Notes under the pieces: generated by a model | The model's input: only the letters and a program-made list of their open reading frames with translations | Told to the model about the DNA's origin: nothing | Database searches by the model: none | Shown: positions 52,211-58,930 of the stretch, piece by piece | Position numbering within the stretch: the stretch's first letter is position 1 | Layout of the letters: the number at the start of each line of letters is the position of its first letter | Made by a program: the position numbers and the translations under genes | Assembly: GCA_902524945.1 (NCBI GenBank) | Contig: CABZFF010000001.1 | Coordinates: 1-64,000, forward strand | Source of the DNA: an uncultured Pelagibacteraceae bacterium | GTDB taxonomy: Bacteria > Pseudomonadota > Alphaproteobacteria > Pelagibacterales > Pelagibacteraceae | Reading direction: 5' to 3' | DNA: 64,000 bases

Positions 52211-52636
52211 CTACTCTTTAACCTCTATTCCCATTGATCTAGCTGATCCACAAATTATTTTCGTTGCTTCTTTCAAATCAAAAGCATTTAGGTCTTTCAT
52301 TTTTTCTTTTGCAATTGCCTCGGCTTGTTTTATTGTTATAGAACCAGCTACAACTCTACCTGGCTCACTTGATCCACTTTTTAATTTTGCTGCCTCCCTA
52401 ATAAAATGAGAAGCTGGTGGAGATTTTATGATAAAATCAAATTTTTTATCTTTATAAACAGTAATTATTACTGGAACTGGTTTTCCCATAAAGGCTTTTG
52501 TTTTTTCATTAAATGCTTTACAGAATTCCATTATGTTAATACCTCTTTGTCCTAAAGCAGGTCCAACTGGCGGCGCAGGGTTAGCTTGCCCTCCTTTAAT
52601 TTGTAATTTTACGTAACCTGTGATTTCTTTTGCCAT
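52211..52636 (-). CDS. rplK: 50S ribosomal protein L11
   Basis: L11 binds the GTPase-associated centre of 23S rRNA and is needed for stringent signalling. '[37 protein letters not shown]' and '[38 protein letters not shown]' are diagnostic. 141 aa. The start overlaps the nusG stop by 1 nt. Confidence 0.98.
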   Translation of the reverse strand: MAKEITGYVKLQIKGGQANPAPPVGPALGQRGINIMEFCKAFNEKTKAFMGKPVPVIITVYKDKKFDFIIKSPPASHFIREAAKLKSGSSEPGRVVAGSITIKQAEAIAKEKMKDLNAFDLKEATKIICGSARSMGIEVKE

Positions 52637-53160
52637 TAATTTTTCTCCACTTGATTAAATTCTAAATCTACTGGTGTAGGTCTACCAAATATAGAAACTG
52701 ATACTTTAAGTCTAGATTTTTCTTCATCAATTTCCTCTATTAAACCATTAAAAGATGCAAAAGGGCCATCGCAAACCTTTACTTTTTCGCCTATTTCAAA
52801 AGTTATGCCTGTTTTTTGTGAGACTGCGCTCTCATTAACTTGACCTAAAATCCTTTTTATCTCATTATCAGATATGGGGGTCGGTTTATCAGAAGAGCCC
52901 AAAAAACCACTTACTTTTGGCAAATTTTTAATTAAGTGATAAATTTGTTTTGTAAGTTGAATTTTTATTAATACATAACCTGGAAAAAATTTTTTATCTT
53001 TCTTTGTTCTTTTACCTTTTTTTACCTCGGTTACTTGATGTGTGGGTACTAAAATTTCTTCTAAGTTTTCAGAAAGTTTATGTTTTTTAAGTTCATCTTT
53101 TACTGTTTCAACAACTTTTCTTTCAAAACCAGAGTAAGATTGCACAATGTACCAGTTCAT
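52636..53160 (-). CDS. nusG: Transcription termination/antitermination factor NusG
   Basis: NusG binds RNA polymerase to aid elongation and links it to Rho or to the ribosome through S10. The NGN domain '[23 protein letters not shown]', '[31 protein letters not shown]' and C-terminal KOW '[52 protein letters not shown]' are present. 174 aa. 1 nt after secE. Confidence 0.97.
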   Translation of the reverse strand: MNWYIVQSYSGFERKVVETVKDELKKHKLSENLEEILVPTHQVTEVKKGKRTKKDKKFFPGYVLIKIQLTKQIYHLIKNLPKVSGFLGSSDKPTPISDNEIKRILGQVNESAVSQKTGITFEIGEKVKVCDGPFASFNGLIEEIDEEKSRLKVSVSIFGRPTPVDLEFNQVEKN

Positions 53161-53161
53161 C

Positions 53162-53353
53162 TTAAAAATTGATTGTTAATATTAAATTTAATAAAAATCT
53201 TAATATTTGATCCAAAATTAGAAAAAAAATCGCAGCAATTGATGCTAAAGCAAAAACCATGATCGCACCCATCATAGTTTCTTTTTTTGTAGGCCAAGTA
53301 ATCTTAAAAGTTTCTTGCTTTACTTCTTGAATAAATTTTAACGGATTTCTCAT
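53162..53353 (-). CDS. secE: Protein translocase subunit SecE
   Basis: SecE clamps the SecY channel. From ATG 53353 the protein is 63 aa: an amphipathic segment 'NPLKFIQEVKQETFKITWPTKKETMMG' (typical SecE WP motif) and one membrane helix 'AIMVFALASIAAIFFLILDQILRFLL'. The ORF track's longer start at 53392 lies inside tRNA-Trp and is rejected. Only 9 nt separate the tRNA 3' end from the ATG, with no Shine-Dalgarno sequence, so the mRNA is made by tRNA processing. Confidence 0.93.
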   Translation of the reverse strand: MRNPLKFIQEVKQETFKITWPTKKETMMGAIMVFALASIAAIFFLILDQILRFLLNLILTINF

Positions 53354-53362
53354 AAATTTATT

Positions 53363-53438
53363 TGGCAGGAGCGGAGGGACTCGAACCCACAACCTCCGGT
53401 TTTGGAGACCGGCGCTCTACCAATTGAACTACGCTCCT
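53363..53438 (-). tRNA. tRNA-Trp (anticodon CCA)
   Basis: The reverse complement folds with acceptor AGGAGCG/CGCTCCT, D-arm GTTCAATTGGTAGAGC, anticodon loop CTCCAAA (anticodon CCA), T-arm GGTTCGAGTCC and encoded GCCA. It lies 6 nt after the tuf stop and 9 nt before secE, a common bacterial order. Confidence 0.97.
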
Positions 53439-53444
53439 AAGCGC

Positions 53445-54644
53445 TTATTTAATTATTTTAGTTACTACTCCAGCTCCAACTGTTTTTCCACCCTCTCTAA
53501 TTGCAAAATTTAAGTTTTCATTCATTGCAATTGGTGTGATTAATTTGACAGTAAATTTACCATCATCGCCTGGCATGACCATTTCTGTTCCAGACGGTAA
53601 AGTTACTTCGCCAGTCACATCTGTAGTTCTAAAATAAAATTGTGGTCTATATTTTGTAAAAAATGGAGTGTGCCTTCCACCTTCTTCTTTTTTCAAGATG
53701 TAGGCCTGACATTCGAACTCAGTATGTGGTGTAATAGATCCAGGCTTACATAGAACTTGTCCTCTTTCTACATCATCTCTTTCTACTCCTCTCAAAAGAG
53801 CTCCGATATTATCTCCTGCTTCTCCACTATCTAAAAGTTTTCTAAACATTTCTACTCCTGTACAAACAGATTTTTTCGTATCTCTTATTCCTACAATTTC
53901 GATTTCTTCACCTACTTTGATGATACCTGACTCTACTCTACCAGTAACCACTGTACCTCTTCCAGAAATAGAAAAAACATCTTCAACAGGCATTAAGAAA
54001 GGTTTGTCTTTTGGTCTATCGGGTTGAGGGATAGTCTCATCAACAGCTTTCATCAATTCCATAATGGCATTTTTTCCAGTTGCCTCGTCTTTTCCTTCAA
54101 CTGCATTTAAAGCTGAACCTTTAATTATTGGAATTTTATCACCAGGAAATTTATACGATGTTAATAGCTCTCTAATTTCCTCTTCTACTAAGTCTACAAG
54201 TTCTTTGTCCTTAACTGTATCAATTTTATTTAAAAAAACTACAATCGCAGGAACTCCAACTTGTCTAGCTAAAAGAATGTGCTCTCTCGTCTGAGGCATC
54301 GGTCCGTCTGCTGCATTAACAACTAATATTGCTCCATCCATTTGAGCGGCACCTGTGATCATATTTTTTACATAGTCGGCGTGACCAGGACAGTCTACAT
54401 GAGCATAGTGTCTCTTCTCAGTTTCGTATTCAACGTGAGCTGTTGAGATTGTAATTCCTCGCTCTTTCTCTTCTGGAGCTTTATCAATTTGATCATAAGC
54501 AACAAAATTCGCGCTACTTGATCCACCTGCTTCAGATAAAACTTTTGTAATTGCTGCTGTTAGAGTTGTTTTTCCATGATCTACATGGCCAATTGTACCG
54601 ATGTTACAATGTGGTTTGTTTCGGTTAAACTTTTCTTTAGACAT
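53445..54644 (-). CDS. tuf: Elongation factor Tu
   Basis: EF-Tu delivers aminoacyl-tRNA to the ribosome. G-domain motifs: '[17 protein letters not shown]', '[13 protein letters not shown]', '[18 protein letters not shown]' and 'FLNKIDTV'; domains II and III follow, ending '[21 protein letters not shown]'. 399 aa. It is the only tuf in this window: the usual site next to fusA is empty. Co-transcribed with tRNA-Tyr and tRNA-Gly upstream and tRNA-Trp downstream. Confidence 0.99.
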   Translation of the reverse strand: MSKEKFNRNKPHCNIGTIGHVDHGKTTLTAAITKVLSEAGGSSSANFVAYDQIDKAPEEKERGITISTAHVEYETEKRHYAHVDCPGHADYVKNMITGAAQMDGAILVVNAADGPMPQTREHILLARQVGVPAIVVFLNKIDTVKDKELVDLVEEEIRELLTSYKFPGDKIPIIKGSALNAVEGKDEATGKNAIMELMKAVDETIPQPDRPKDKPFLMPVEDVFSISGRGTVVTGRVESGIIKVGEEIEIVGIRDTKKSVCTGVEMFRKLLDSGEAGDNIGALLRGVERDDVERGQVLCKPGSITPHTEFECQAYILKKEEGGRHTPFFTKYRPQFYFRTTDVTGEVTLPSGTEMVMPGDDGKFTVKLITPIAMNENLNFAIREGGKTVGAGVVTKIIK

Positions 54645-54675
54645 CTATTTTTTCCTCACTTTATAATTTTAATTT

Positions 54676-54749
54676 TGGAGCGGGTAAAGGGAATCGAACC
54701 CTTACATCCAGCTTGGAAGGCTAGCGTTCTACCATTGAACTACACCCGC
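54676..54749 (-). tRNA. tRNA-Gly (anticodon TCC)
   Basis: The reverse complement gives acceptor GCGGGTG, D-arm with TTCAATGGTAGAAC, anticodon loop CTTCCAA (TCC), T-arm GGTTCGATTCC and 3' TCCA. It lies between tRNA-Tyr and tuf. Confidence 0.96.
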
Positions 54750-54794
54750 AATATCCAAACTTATCGCGCTCTATTGTTGTAAAAACTTTTAAGT

Positions 54795-54880
54795 TTGGTG
54801 GAGGGGGAAAGATTCGAACTTTCGAAGACCGAAGTCAACGGGTTTACAGCCCGCCCCATTTGACCGCTTTGGTACCCCTC
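54795..54880 (-). tRNA. tRNA-Tyr (anticodon GTA)
   Basis: The reverse complement shows acceptor GGAGGGG/CCCCTCC, anticodon loop CTGTAAA (GTA), a long variable arm (TTGACTTCGGTC region) as in bacterial tyrosine tRNA, T-arm AGTTCGAATCT and an encoded ACCA end. First gene of the 29.5-kb minus-strand block. Confidence 0.96.
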
Positions 54881-54934
54881 CTAATCATTATGTTGGGATA
54901 CCCACTAACTTAAAAAGCATTTAACAACAAGCGT

Positions 54935-54962
54935 TTTATAAGCATTTATAAAATAATTGCAA
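54935..54962 (-). promoter_or_regulatory. Possible promoter for the tRNA-Tyr/tRNA-Gly/tuf transcript
   Basis: Minus-strand TTGCAA (54962-54957), a 16-nt spacer, TATAAA (54940-54935), followed by a leader of roughly 50 nt to tRNA-Tyr. The region is also upstream of the divergent rRNA methyltransferase gene. The match is only moderate. Confidence 0.35.
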
Positions 54963-55016
54963 TAAATCATTTTACCTTAAATTATGCTAATAATCTTTAA
55001 AAATTGCTTTAAAATC

Positions 55017-55766
55017 ATGAAAAAAACCACTTTTTTAATAGTTGGAAAACATGCTGTTCTAGAGGCTCTCAAAAATCCATCTAGAAGGATAGAAAGAGTA
55101 CTTCTAACAGAAGATGCTCAAAAAAAACTTAATCGAGAAAACCAGTCATTAAATTTATTCAAATCCATAAATGTTTTTTACAAATCAAGAAAAGAATTAG
55201 ATAATTTGTGTGGAAGGAGCGAAACAGCACATCAAGGTTTAGTTGCCGAAGTTGAACAATTAGATGAACTTACTTTAAAGGAATTTGTTTTGAAAAATAA
55301 AAAAAATAATTTAAATTTGATTGCACTAGAAGGAGTGACAGATCCACGAAATATAGGATCCATTATAAGAAGTGCAGTAGCATTTGGTATTGATGGATTA
55401 ATAGTAAAAGAAAGATCTTTTCCTTATAAAAGTAAATTGTTGTACAAAAGTGCTAGCGGGGGAACCGAGCACATAAAAATCTTTAAAGTTTCAAATTTAA
55501 ATACTTCTCTAAAATACCTAAAAACAAAAAATTTCTGGGTGAGTGCTTTTGATATTTCTGCAAAAAAAGATTTCACTGATAATAATTGGAAAGGTAAAAA
55601 TGTTTTGCTTTTTGGATCCGAAGGTTTTGGAATTAAGGCAAAAACTTTGGAAAATTCAGATTTTAAATTTAAAGTGAAAATGAATGAAAACATAGATAGT
55701 TTGAATATATCAAATACAGTTTCTGTTGTTTGTCATCATATTTTTCAATCAAAAAATAAGAATTAA
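55017..55766 (+). CDS. rlmB: SpoU-family 23S rRNA 2'-O-ribose methyltransferase (RlmB-like)
   Basis: It likely methylates a ribose of 23S rRNA using SAM through the trefoil-knot SPOUT fold. The N-terminal substrate-binding domain begins 'FLIVGKHAVLEALKNPSRRIERVLLTEDA', with 'SETAHQGLVAEVEQL'. The catalytic domain has 'LIALEGVTDPRNIGSIIRSAVAFGIDGLIV' (motif 1), 'LFGSEGFGIKAKTLE' (motif 2) and 'SLNISNTVSVVCHHIF' (motif 3). The ORF track's first 11 residues lie before a better ATG at 55017. Target position is inferred. Confidence 0.88.
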   Translation: MKKTTFLIVGKHAVLEALKNPSRRIERVLLTEDAQKKLNRENQSLNLFKSINVFYKSRKELDNLCGRSETAHQGLVAEVEQLDELTLKEFVLKNKKNNLNLIALEGVTDPRNIGSIIRSAVAFGIDGLIVKERSFPYKSKLLYKSASGGTEHIKIFKVSNLNTSLKYLKTKNFWVSAFDISAKKDFTDNNWKGKNVLLFGSEGFGIKAKTLENSDFKFKVKMNENIDSLNISNTVSVVCHHIFQSKNKN

Positions 55767-55809
55767 TTTTATTGTTTTTTTTACAAATTTATTTTAAAGA
55801 GAACCTCTG

Positions 55810-55885
55810 GCCCTCATAGCTCAATTGGTAGAGCAATTGATTTGTAATCAATAGGTTCGCGGTTCGAGTCCGTGTGAGGGCACCA
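55810..55885 (+). tRNA. tRNA-Thr (anticodon TGT)
   Basis: Acceptor GCCCTCA/TGAGGGC, D-arm GCTCAATTGGTAGAGC, anticodon loop TTTGTAA (TGT), T-arm GGTTCGAGTCC and encoded ACCA. It follows the methyltransferase by 43 nt and is convergent with the acyltransferase gene; T-rich sequence follows its 3' end. Confidence 0.97.
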
Positions 55886-55896
55886 AAATTCTTTTT

Positions 55897-56946
55897 TTAA
55901 GTTTTTTTCAAAAACTTTTCTCTTATAACTCTATTCATTTTTTTTTCGAAGCAATTGAAAGAAATAAAGCTTAAAACAAAAGTTAAAATCAAGTAAATTA
56001 AAAAAGCTAGTTTCGAGTAAAGAAAGTCAACATTATTAAATAATTTCAAACCATAAAGTAAAAATAGAAAAGTTAGCGTGTGTAATAAATAAATTGAGTA
56101 TGTTAAATTTCCCAAAAAAATGAAAAGTTTTTTTACTTTTAAATTTAACGCTAATTTGTCAATTAATACAAAAATCAAAACAATACTAAAACAAAAGAGA
56201 TGTAATTTAAATGATCCAATAAAAGAAAATATAAAAAATAATAAGGAGATTAAAAATAATCTTTTAGTACTCCTAAATTTATTTAATAGAAAAAAAATAA
56301 AAACTCCAGAAAAAAACAATTTAGCAAAATCTATAAAATAAGTAAGATTTATTAATTTAATAATGAAACTTATCTCAACAAATTTTGTTTTGTCTATAAT
56401 CAAAAACATGAAATAAATTAAAAATACAATCTTAAAATTGTGTCTATTAATAAATGATATCAATACAAAAAATAAATAATAAATTGCTATTTCTTGACTT
56501 ACAGTCCAAACCGGTTGGTTAAATGATCGGCCTTCCTCAAAACCCCATCCTAATAAAAGAAAAATATTTAAAAAAAAATGCTTTAAATCATTAAATGCAT
56601 ACAGTTCATATTTTCCGAAAAATTTTAAAAATAAATATTGTAATATAAAAATTGATAAAAAAGTTAAAATATGAAGGGGGTATAATCTAGCTATCCTTTT
56701 TATACTAAAATTTCTTAATGACTCTTTTTTTTCTTGAGAAAGGTATACATTTCCAAAAACAAGACCAGATACAACAAAAAAAACAGGAACGGCATAGTCG
56801 CCATAATCATACAAAATTTCTAAATAATTTCTGAATATATCGTTGGTTTTCATTTGCATAATTTCAAAAGATGTTCCCCAATGATATATAGCTACTGCTG
56901 AAGCGCATAAAAATCTTAGTAACTCCACGCAGTAAAATTTTTGCAT
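55897..56946 (-). CDS. Acyltransferase family 3 membrane protein (OafA-like)
   Basis: This 349-aa integral membrane protein has about ten hydrophobic segments. It starts 'FYCVELLRFLCASAVAIYHWG' (the R/H pair typical of the acyltransferase-3 family), then 'GDYAVPVFFVVSGLVFGNVYL', 'SIKRIARLYPLHIL' and 'PVWTVSQEIAIYYLFFVLI'. Such enzymes acylate surface polysaccharides, lipids or small molecules from the membrane. The acceptor is unknown. It lies 2 nt after nadK on the same strand and near two glycosyltransferase-like genes. Confidence 0.88.
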   Translation of the reverse strand: MQKFYCVELLRFLCASAVAIYHWGTSFEIMQMKTNDIFRNYLEILYDYGDYAVPVFFVVSGLVFGNVYLSQEKKESLRNFSIKRIARLYPLHILTFLSIFILQYLFLKFFGKYELYAFNDLKHFFLNIFLLLGWGFEEGRSFNQPVWTVSQEIAIYYLFFVLISFINRHNFKIVFLIYFMFLIIDKTKFVEISFIIKLINLTYFIDFAKLFFSGVFIFFLLNKFRSTKRLFLISLLFFIFSFIGSFKLHLFCFSIVLIFVLIDKLALNLKVKKLFIFLGNLTYSIYLLHTLTFLFLLYGLKLFNNVDFLYSKLAFLIYLILTFVLSFISFNCFEKKMNRVIREKFLKKT

Positions 56947-56948
56947 AT

Positions 56949-57713
56949 TTATTTTGATTTGAGCAAATTTTTTAATTTTTTTGTATAATCTTGATTGTTT
57001 TTGTAAAATAATTTTATTTCAATTTTTTTATTTAGTTTTACTGAAACTTTTTTTACATTCCTTATTTCATAATTATCCGCAACTAAAGAAATAGGTCTTT
57101 TAATATTTAGATTTTCAAATTTTAAATTGTTGTTGTTAGAAACTATTTCTCCTCTCCAGTTTTTTGGTTTAAATCCACTTATTGGGGTTAGTGCTAGTTT
57201 TTCAGAATTTAGTTTTAATAAAGGTCCTCCAACAGAATAATTGTATGCTGTGCTTCCGATTGGAGTACAAAGCAAAACACCGTCACCAACTAATTTATCA
57301 ATTACTTTTCTTTTGTTTTTAAAAATTCGTATAGAACTAGTTTGTTTTGTTTGTCTTAATAATGAGATTTCATTTATTGCATATAAAGTTGATTTCATTT
57401 TATTTGTTGATAATACCGATGCAACTAATGGGTTTAGTATTATTGACTTAGAATCAGTTATTTGTTTTTCTAAAAAATCATTTTTATAATCGTTCATTAA
57501 AAAACCCACAGTTCCACAATTAATTCCAAAAAAAGGTTTTTTATATTTATAAAGTTTTTGAATAGTTCTAAGCATAAATCCGTCACCCCCGCATACTATA
57601 ATTACATCGCATTTTTTTGGTGAAAAATTATCGAATTTTTTTAAAAATCTTTTTTCAAATCTTAAAGATTTAATATTTCGAGAAAATGTGAAATGAAGTT
57701 TTAAGTGCATCAT
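56949..57713 (-). CDS. nadK: NAD kinase
   Basis: NadK phosphorylates NAD to NADP. Family motifs: 'DVIIVCGGDGFMLRTIQKLYKYKKPFFGINCGTVGFLMND' (GGDG and NxGxxGFL) and 'VIDKLVGDGVLLCTPIGSTAYNYSVGGPLL'. About 254 aa. The ORF track starts at a TTG (57725); the tandem ATGs at 57713 and 57710 are likelier. It begins 17 nt from the 3' end of tRNA-Leu and is probably transcribed with it. Confidence 0.93.
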   Translation of the reverse strand: MMHLKLHFTFSRNIKSLRFEKRFLKKFDNFSPKKCDVIIVCGGDGFMLRTIQKLYKYKKPFFGINCGTVGFLMNDYKNDFLEKQITDSKSIILNPLVASVLSTNKMKSTLYAINEISLLRQTKQTSSIRIFKNKRKVIDKLVGDGVLLCTPIGSTAYNYSVGGPLLKLNSEKLALTPISGFKPKNWRGEIVSNNNNLKFENLNIKRPISLVADNYEIRNVKKVSVKLNKKIEIKLFYKNNQDYTKKLKNLLKSK

Positions 57714-57729
57714 ATTATATCTCAATTAG

Positions 57730-57815
57730 TGGTGCCCTCGGCCAGACTCGAACTGGCACTCCCAAAAGGGCAAGGATTTTAAGTCCTTTGTGTCTACCAA
57801 TTTCACCACGAGGGC
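57730..57815 (-). tRNA. tRNA-Leu (anticodon TAA)
   Basis: The reverse complement has acceptor GCCCTCG/CGAGGGC, D-arm with AAATTGGTAGAC, anticodon loop CTTAAAA (TAA, reads UUA/UUG), a long variable arm (GCCCTTTTGGGAGT), T-arm AGTTCGAGTCT and encoded ACCA. Its first 41 nt are duplicated at 60895-60937, so it is the attachment site of the 3.1-kb islet. UUA is probably a heavily used codon in such an AT-rich genome, so the gene must stay intact. Confidence 0.97.
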
Positions 57816-57817
57816 AC
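57775..57817 (-). repeat. Direct repeat copy 1 (inside tRNA-Leu; attL/attR-like)
   Basis: 43 bp identical to 60895-60937. It runs from 2 nt upstream of the tRNA 5' end through the acceptor 5' strand, D-arm and anticodon loop, ending 2 nt into the 3' strand of the anticodon stem. The break at the anticodon stem is a familiar crossover point for tRNA-targeting tyrosine recombinases. Confidence 0.95.
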
Positions 57818-57839
57818 ATCGTTATTTTTATTGTTATTG

Positions 57840-57867
57840 TTAATATATTAATACACAAGAGTTTCAA
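57840..57867 (-). promoter_or_regulatory. Possible islet-borne promoter for tRNA-Leu
   Basis: Minus-strand TTGAAA (57867-57862), a 16-nt spacer, TATTAA (57845-57840), about 25 nt upstream of the tRNA 5' end. Since the islet lies on the 5' side of the tRNA gene, whatever promotes the tRNA now comes from the inserted DNA. The match to consensus is weak. Confidence 0.3.
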
Positions 57868-57897
57868 ATAAGTAAAAATAATTTATTTTCCGCCTCT

Positions 57898-57921
57898 ATC
57901 TTCTAGTTGTCTTCTAGTTTG
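57898..57921 (+). repeat. Islet-end motif, tRNA-Leu side (ATCTTCTAGT...CTAGTTTG)
   Basis: The 24-bp stretch carries ATCTTCTAGT and TTCTAGTTTG. A related 25-bp stretch lies at 60750-60774 near the other end in the same orientation, sharing the first 10 bp and the last 8 bp exactly. Candidate recombinase arm-type sites or remnants of a common flank. Confidence 0.4.
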
Positions 57922-57948
57922 TTATTAAAAATTGCTAAATTGTTGAAT

Positions 57949-58926
57949 TTATAAATTGGGTTTTTTTTCTCTCCAAATAGATCTCTTTTCCTCAAGATGG
58001 ATATTATCATCTCTTTTTTTTGTATGTCTGATATTTGTTTCAAATGATAAAGAAGAAGGAAGAGAGCGATAATTTTTACTAATAAAATCTAATATCGAAG
58101 AGTAAGATGGATAAAAATCTTCTTGTTTTTTGAAACTTATATGTTTTTTATAATTTTTAGAAAATAAACCATTGCCATCATCAAAAAATCTTTCTGTAGT
58201 TAAACCGTATTTTTCGTAAGGATAATAATTAAGATCATCTTTATTAATATGATTTACCCAGCTAGCGTAAGTCCAATATTCACCAAAAGATCCGTAAATA
58301 TTTGCAGCTTTTATTATCAATTTAATCCAATTTTGCTCAGATTTAAAATGATCTTTAAATTTCAATTTGAGACTTTTTAAGTGCTTTTTTTTAAAAATCA
58401 TATGATGTGAAGTAAATGTTCCTCTTTCATCCTCAACAGGATTAATCCCCAAAACATTGATGATTAAATTTTTCCATGAATTTAAAATATCCTGATTTCC
58501 ATAAGATTTGTCTTGTAGTAAGGCAAACTTTTCTTTTTTTTCATCAAGTATTGGCCAAGAATTAACCGGCAATAAATCGGAGTCCCATACCACAAAAACT
58601 TCATCTAATTGATCTATAGCATCATTAGCTCCAAGTTTAATAATCTGTTGGTATAGCCATCCAGGAGTGTAATTTAGTTTATTTTGAGTAATTTGAGATA
58701 CAATATCATTCTTCGTTAAACCATATTTATTTAAAAAAAAATTATCCTCGTCTAATAAAGTTAAATTTTTAATTTTCCAATAATTTAACTTGTCTTTTAA
58801 AATTTTTATCTCATTTTCTGATGTAATAACATAAATATGTTTTGGCTTGTATTTTTCATAAATACCCTCAAGTACTGATCTTGTGCTCCAAGTCACATGA
58901 TGAACAGGGATAACAAATTGATACAT
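57949..58926 (-). CDS. Glycosyltransferase-like protein (DUF6492-like), islet gene 2
   Basis: The 325-aa product from ATG 58926 (the ORF track adds a TTG codon) begins 'MYQFVIPVHHVTWSTRSVLEGIYEKYKPKHIYVITSE', resembling the nucleotide-sugar-binding start of GT-A enzymes. It has a DxD-like metal motif in 'EVFVVWDSDLLPVNSWP', then 'TFTSHHMIFKKKHL' and 'FGEYWTYASWVNH', as seen in the DUF6492 group of putative glycosyltransferases. No membrane segment is visible. It starts 4 nt after the cyclase stop, so the two are one operon. Donor and acceptor are unknown. Confidence 0.65.
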   Translation of the reverse strand: MYQFVIPVHHVTWSTRSVLEGIYEKYKPKHIYVITSENEIKILKDKLNYWKIKNLTLLDEDNFFLNKYGLTKNDIVSQITQNKLNYTPGWLYQQIIKLGANDAIDQLDEVFVVWDSDLLPVNSWPILDEKKEKFALLQDKSYGNQDILNSWKNLIINVLGINPVEDERGTFTSHHMIFKKKHLKSLKLKFKDHFKSEQNWIKLIIKAANIYGSFGEYWTYASWVNHINKDDLNYYPYEKYGLTTERFFDDGNGLFSKNYKKHISFKKQEDFYPSYSSILDFISKNYRSLPSSLSFETNIRHTKKRDDNIHLEEKRSIWREKKPNL

Positions 58927-58930
58927 CAAA

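Noticed and set aside
53354-53392. Longer secE reading frame (MWVRVPPLLPNKF)
   Set aside because: Those codons lie within tRNA-Trp; the conserved SecE sequence begins at MRNPLKF.
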